DNA of 12,115 nt from Planctomycetota bacterium (GTDB taxonomy: Bacteria; Planctomycetota; SZUA-567): contig JAISYD010000077.1 of NCBI GenBank assembly GCA_031270145.1, forward strand, positions 1 through 12,115, in the 5' to 3' direction. Of the stretch, positions 10,901-12,115 are shown piece by piece. Within the stretch, counting starts at the first letter, position 1, and the number at the start of each line of letters is the position of its first letter. A model generated the notes under the pieces. The model did not search any database. It was not told the origin of the DNA and saw only the letters and a list, made by a program, of their open reading frames with translations. Position numbers and translations under genes: made by a program.

Positions 10901-12115
10901 CGACGTCAGCGTCCTGGTGGTTCTCAACCGCAACGGCGCCATCATCGTCTGCGACGACCGGGGTCGGGAAATCGGCGAGCCGGTGGACGTGCCGGCCGGC
11001 GCCATCCTCCGGGTCAAGGAGGGCGAGGCGGTGAAGCCGCGCCAACCCCTGGCCAGTTGGGACCCCTACAACACCCCGCTCCTTTCCGAAAAGTCCGGCT
11101 ACATCCGCTTCGAGGACATTGTCGAGGGCTCCACCATGCGGCTCGAATCCGACGCCTCCGGTTTCGAGCGCAAGGTCATCATTGAGCACAAGGGCGATCT
11201 CCAGCCGCAAATCCTCATCCTGGGCGAGGACCGGGAAAGCATCCTGGCCTACTATTCGGTGCCGGAAAAGGCCCACCTTCGGGTGGACGAGGGCGACTTC
11301 GTCGAGGCCGGGGCGGAGTTGGCCCGGATGCCGCGCGAAATGGGCACCACCCAGGACATCACCGGCGGCCTCCCCCGCGTCACCGAGCTGTTCGAGGCCC
11401 GGAAGCCCAAGGACCCGGCCGTCATGTCCGAGATCGACGGCGTGGTGGATTTGGGCGAGCGCCGGCGCGGCAAGCGCCAGATCCTGGTCAAGTCCGAGTC
11501 CGGGCAGGTCATCGAGCACCTGGTGCCGCAGGGCAAGCATGTCCGCGTCAACAAAGGCGACCGGGTCAAGTCCGGCGAGCCTTTGGTCGATGGGCCGCTG
11601 GTGCCGCACGACATCCTGGCCATTTCCGGCGAGGACGCCCTGCAGAACTATCTCTTAAGCGAGATACAGAAGGTCTACCGAGCCCAGAGCGTACGCATCA
11701 ACGACAAGCACATCGAGATCATCATCCGCCAGATGATGAACAAGGTGAAGGTCGAGGACCCTGGCGACACCCAGCTTCTTCTCACCGACGCCGTCTCGAA
11801 GTCGCTGATCAACCGGGTCAACGCGGACATCGTCAACAAGGGCGGCCGGCCGGCCCAATTCGTCGGCGTGCTACAAGGGGTGGCGCGGGCCAGCCTGTCG
11901 TCGGAATCGGTGGTGGCGGCCGCCTCCTTCCAGGAGACGACCCGCGTACTCACCGACGCCGCCATCGCCGGCCGGCGGGACGGTCTGCGGGGCCTGAAGG
12001 AGAATGTGTTGATTGGCCGGATCATCCCGGCCGGCACCGGCTTCCCTCAGCTCCGGAAGTCGAACATCCGCACCCAGCCGCTGCCCCGGCCCGAAGTCGC
12101 GGGAGACGAGACGCC
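7926..12115 (+). CDS. rpoC: DNA-directed RNA polymerase subunit beta prime (3' end outside the window)
   Basis: Beta prime is the catalytic clamp subunit of RNA polymerase. The frame is open from the ATG at 7926 to the window edge, 1396 codons plus two bases; E. coli has 1407, so only a short tail is probably missing. The start has AAGGA (7914-7918) 7 nt upstream. The first zinc site is Cys65, 67, 80 and 83; the second is Cys830, 904, 911 and 914, with the same spacing as E. coli (74, 7, 3). The catalytic loop NADFDGDQ (453-460) holds Asp455, 457 and 459. The lid/rudder region includes GKRVDYSARSVI (339-350), and the bridge helix region precedes GEPGTQLTMRTFHIGG (940-955), where Met948, Arg949 and His952 belong to the trigger loop. 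The trigger loop carries an SI3-type insertion (about 959-1137) before DITGGLPRVTELFEARKP. The end, SFQETTRVLTDAAIAGRRD, is intact. Confidence 0.98.
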   Translation, partial: MPEMNYERINDYGSITISLASPNDIRSWSYGEVKTPETINYRTYRPEKDGLFCERIFGPERDWECSCGKFKGIKYKDIICDRCGVKITHSKVRRTRMGHINLAVPVVHIWFFRAMPSRLGTLLGIKSTQLQQVIYFQRYVVTDPGDTPLKLAEVLTDDGYREAREKYGSSFTAMMGAESVRELIKKLDLPALERDLKAQLAVCTQKLKTETLVKRLRLIQALIAGRNDPAWMVMDVVPVIPPDLRPLVPLDSGNFATSDLNDLYRRVIYRNNRLAKLLELNAPSVIVRNEKRMLQQAVDALFDNSRCKRPVQGAGNRPLKSLTDMIKGKQGRFRANLLGKRVDYSARSVIIVGPELRLDQVGLPKKVALELFQPFIIRKLKEKGLADTIKSAKTMLERKDEEIWDVLEEVIEGHPVMLNRAPTLHRMGIQAFYPVLVEGEAIRIHPLVCSGFNADFDGDQMAVHLPLTVESQVEASLLMISTANIFSPANGNPIITADLDIVLGCYYLTLIRGGLKGEGMVFRDVTDAIEAYEEGQVHLGARIYVRMPPVTEAVLETPEDEWVRVEYVRGADGKPEKRILTAADEPNRDRRCFLPTSIGRILFHDMMPAGMPFYNKLMNKKALNSCVSDCHLRLGRGATVEFLDSTKETGFHYATLSGLSFSTYDLRTPPAKARIIREAEEKVAVIEEAYQMGDITDGERYNQVVDIWQRVGGDIMKDLLAELEGHKTRDGEVYLNPVWAMFNSGARGSDTQIRQLAGLRGMMTKPNGRIIETPIRANFREGLRGLEYFSSTHGARKGLADTALKTADSGYLTRKLVEVAQDATIGMIDCGTVNGVAKGAVVSGEREEVSLADNIFGRVACDNIVDIMTGELVAAKGQLIDRTAARRIQELDLGKIRVRSPLSCESIHGICAKCYGMDLSTGKLVEPGTAVGVIAAQSIGEPGTQLTMRTFHIGGIAKHAVRESELRADVGGHVKFANLKVVESLRKDEKGHDVSVLVVLNRNGAIIVCDDRGREIGEPVDVPAGAILRVKEGEAVKPRQPLASWDPYNTPLLSEKSGYIRFEDIVEGSTMRLESDASGFERKVIIEHKGDLQPQILILGEDRESILAYYSVPEKAHLRVDEGDFVEAGAELARMPREMGTTQDITGGLPRVTELFEARKPKDPAVMSEIDGVVDLGERRRGKRQILVKSESGQVIEHLVPQGKHVRVNKGDRVKSGEPLVDGPLVPHDILAISGEDALQNYLLSEIQKVYRAQSVRINDKHIEIIIRQMMNKVKVEDPGDTQLLLTDAVSKSLINRVNADIVNKGGRPAQFVGVLQGVARASLSSESVVAAASFQETTRVLTDAAIAGRRDGLRGLKENVLIGRIIPAGTGFPQLRKSNIRTQPLPRPEVAGDET

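Noticed and set aside
10200..11609. Minus-strand open frame of 469 codons opposite rpoC
   Set aside because: Shadow of rpoC with no independent start signal or domain.

Overview
The window is a bacterial ribosomal-protein and RNA-polymerase operon, all on the + strand: rplK (L11), rplA (L1), rplJ (L10), rplL (L7/L12), rpoB (beta), a small membrane-protein gene of the DUF4282 type, and rpoC (beta prime, cut by the window's right edge only a short way before its expected end). The DNA is visibly GC-rich with G/C-ending codons throughout. I see no tRNA, rRNA, CRISPR array, insertion sequence, transfer signature or minus-strand gene. The order K-A-J-L-B-C is the classic bacterial one.

The organism is a Gram-negative-type bacterium. 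Beta prime carries the large trigger-loop insertion (SI3 type), and beta carries a flap-region insertion as well as others. From memory, the L11, L1 and beta N-terminal sequences read most like Planctomycetota/PVC-superphylum proteins (for example the beta stretch VPPRERKNDGLEAVFREVFP and the L1 stretch ADQLVRGSLSLPHGIGK). That placement is an inference, not a search result.

Region by region: 1-104 is a leader with a small hairpin. 105-2438 holds four ribosomal protein genes, each with its own purine-rich ribosome binding site and separated by spacers of 54-125 nt, each of which holds an inverted repeat. 2439-2558 is a spacer with a 15-bp hairpin where E. coli has its attenuator and RNase III site. 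2559-7475 is an exceptionally long rpoB (1638 codons against 1342 in E. coli). 7492-7860 is the DUF4282 gene, lying between rpoB and rpoC where most bacteria have nothing. 7861-7925 contains a perfect 14-bp palindrome. 7926 to the end is rpoC.

The genes jointly supply the ribosomal L1 and L7/L12 stalks and the catalytic core of RNA polymerase. The points most worth a second look are: (i) the two-helix membrane protein gene wedged between rpoB and rpoC; (ii) two large beta inserts, of about 120 and 170 residues, in the lobe and just ahead of the rifampicin region; and (iii) a motif repeated twice inside the second insert that also matches a segment of beta prime encoded in the same window, which suggests a shared beta/beta-prime module.
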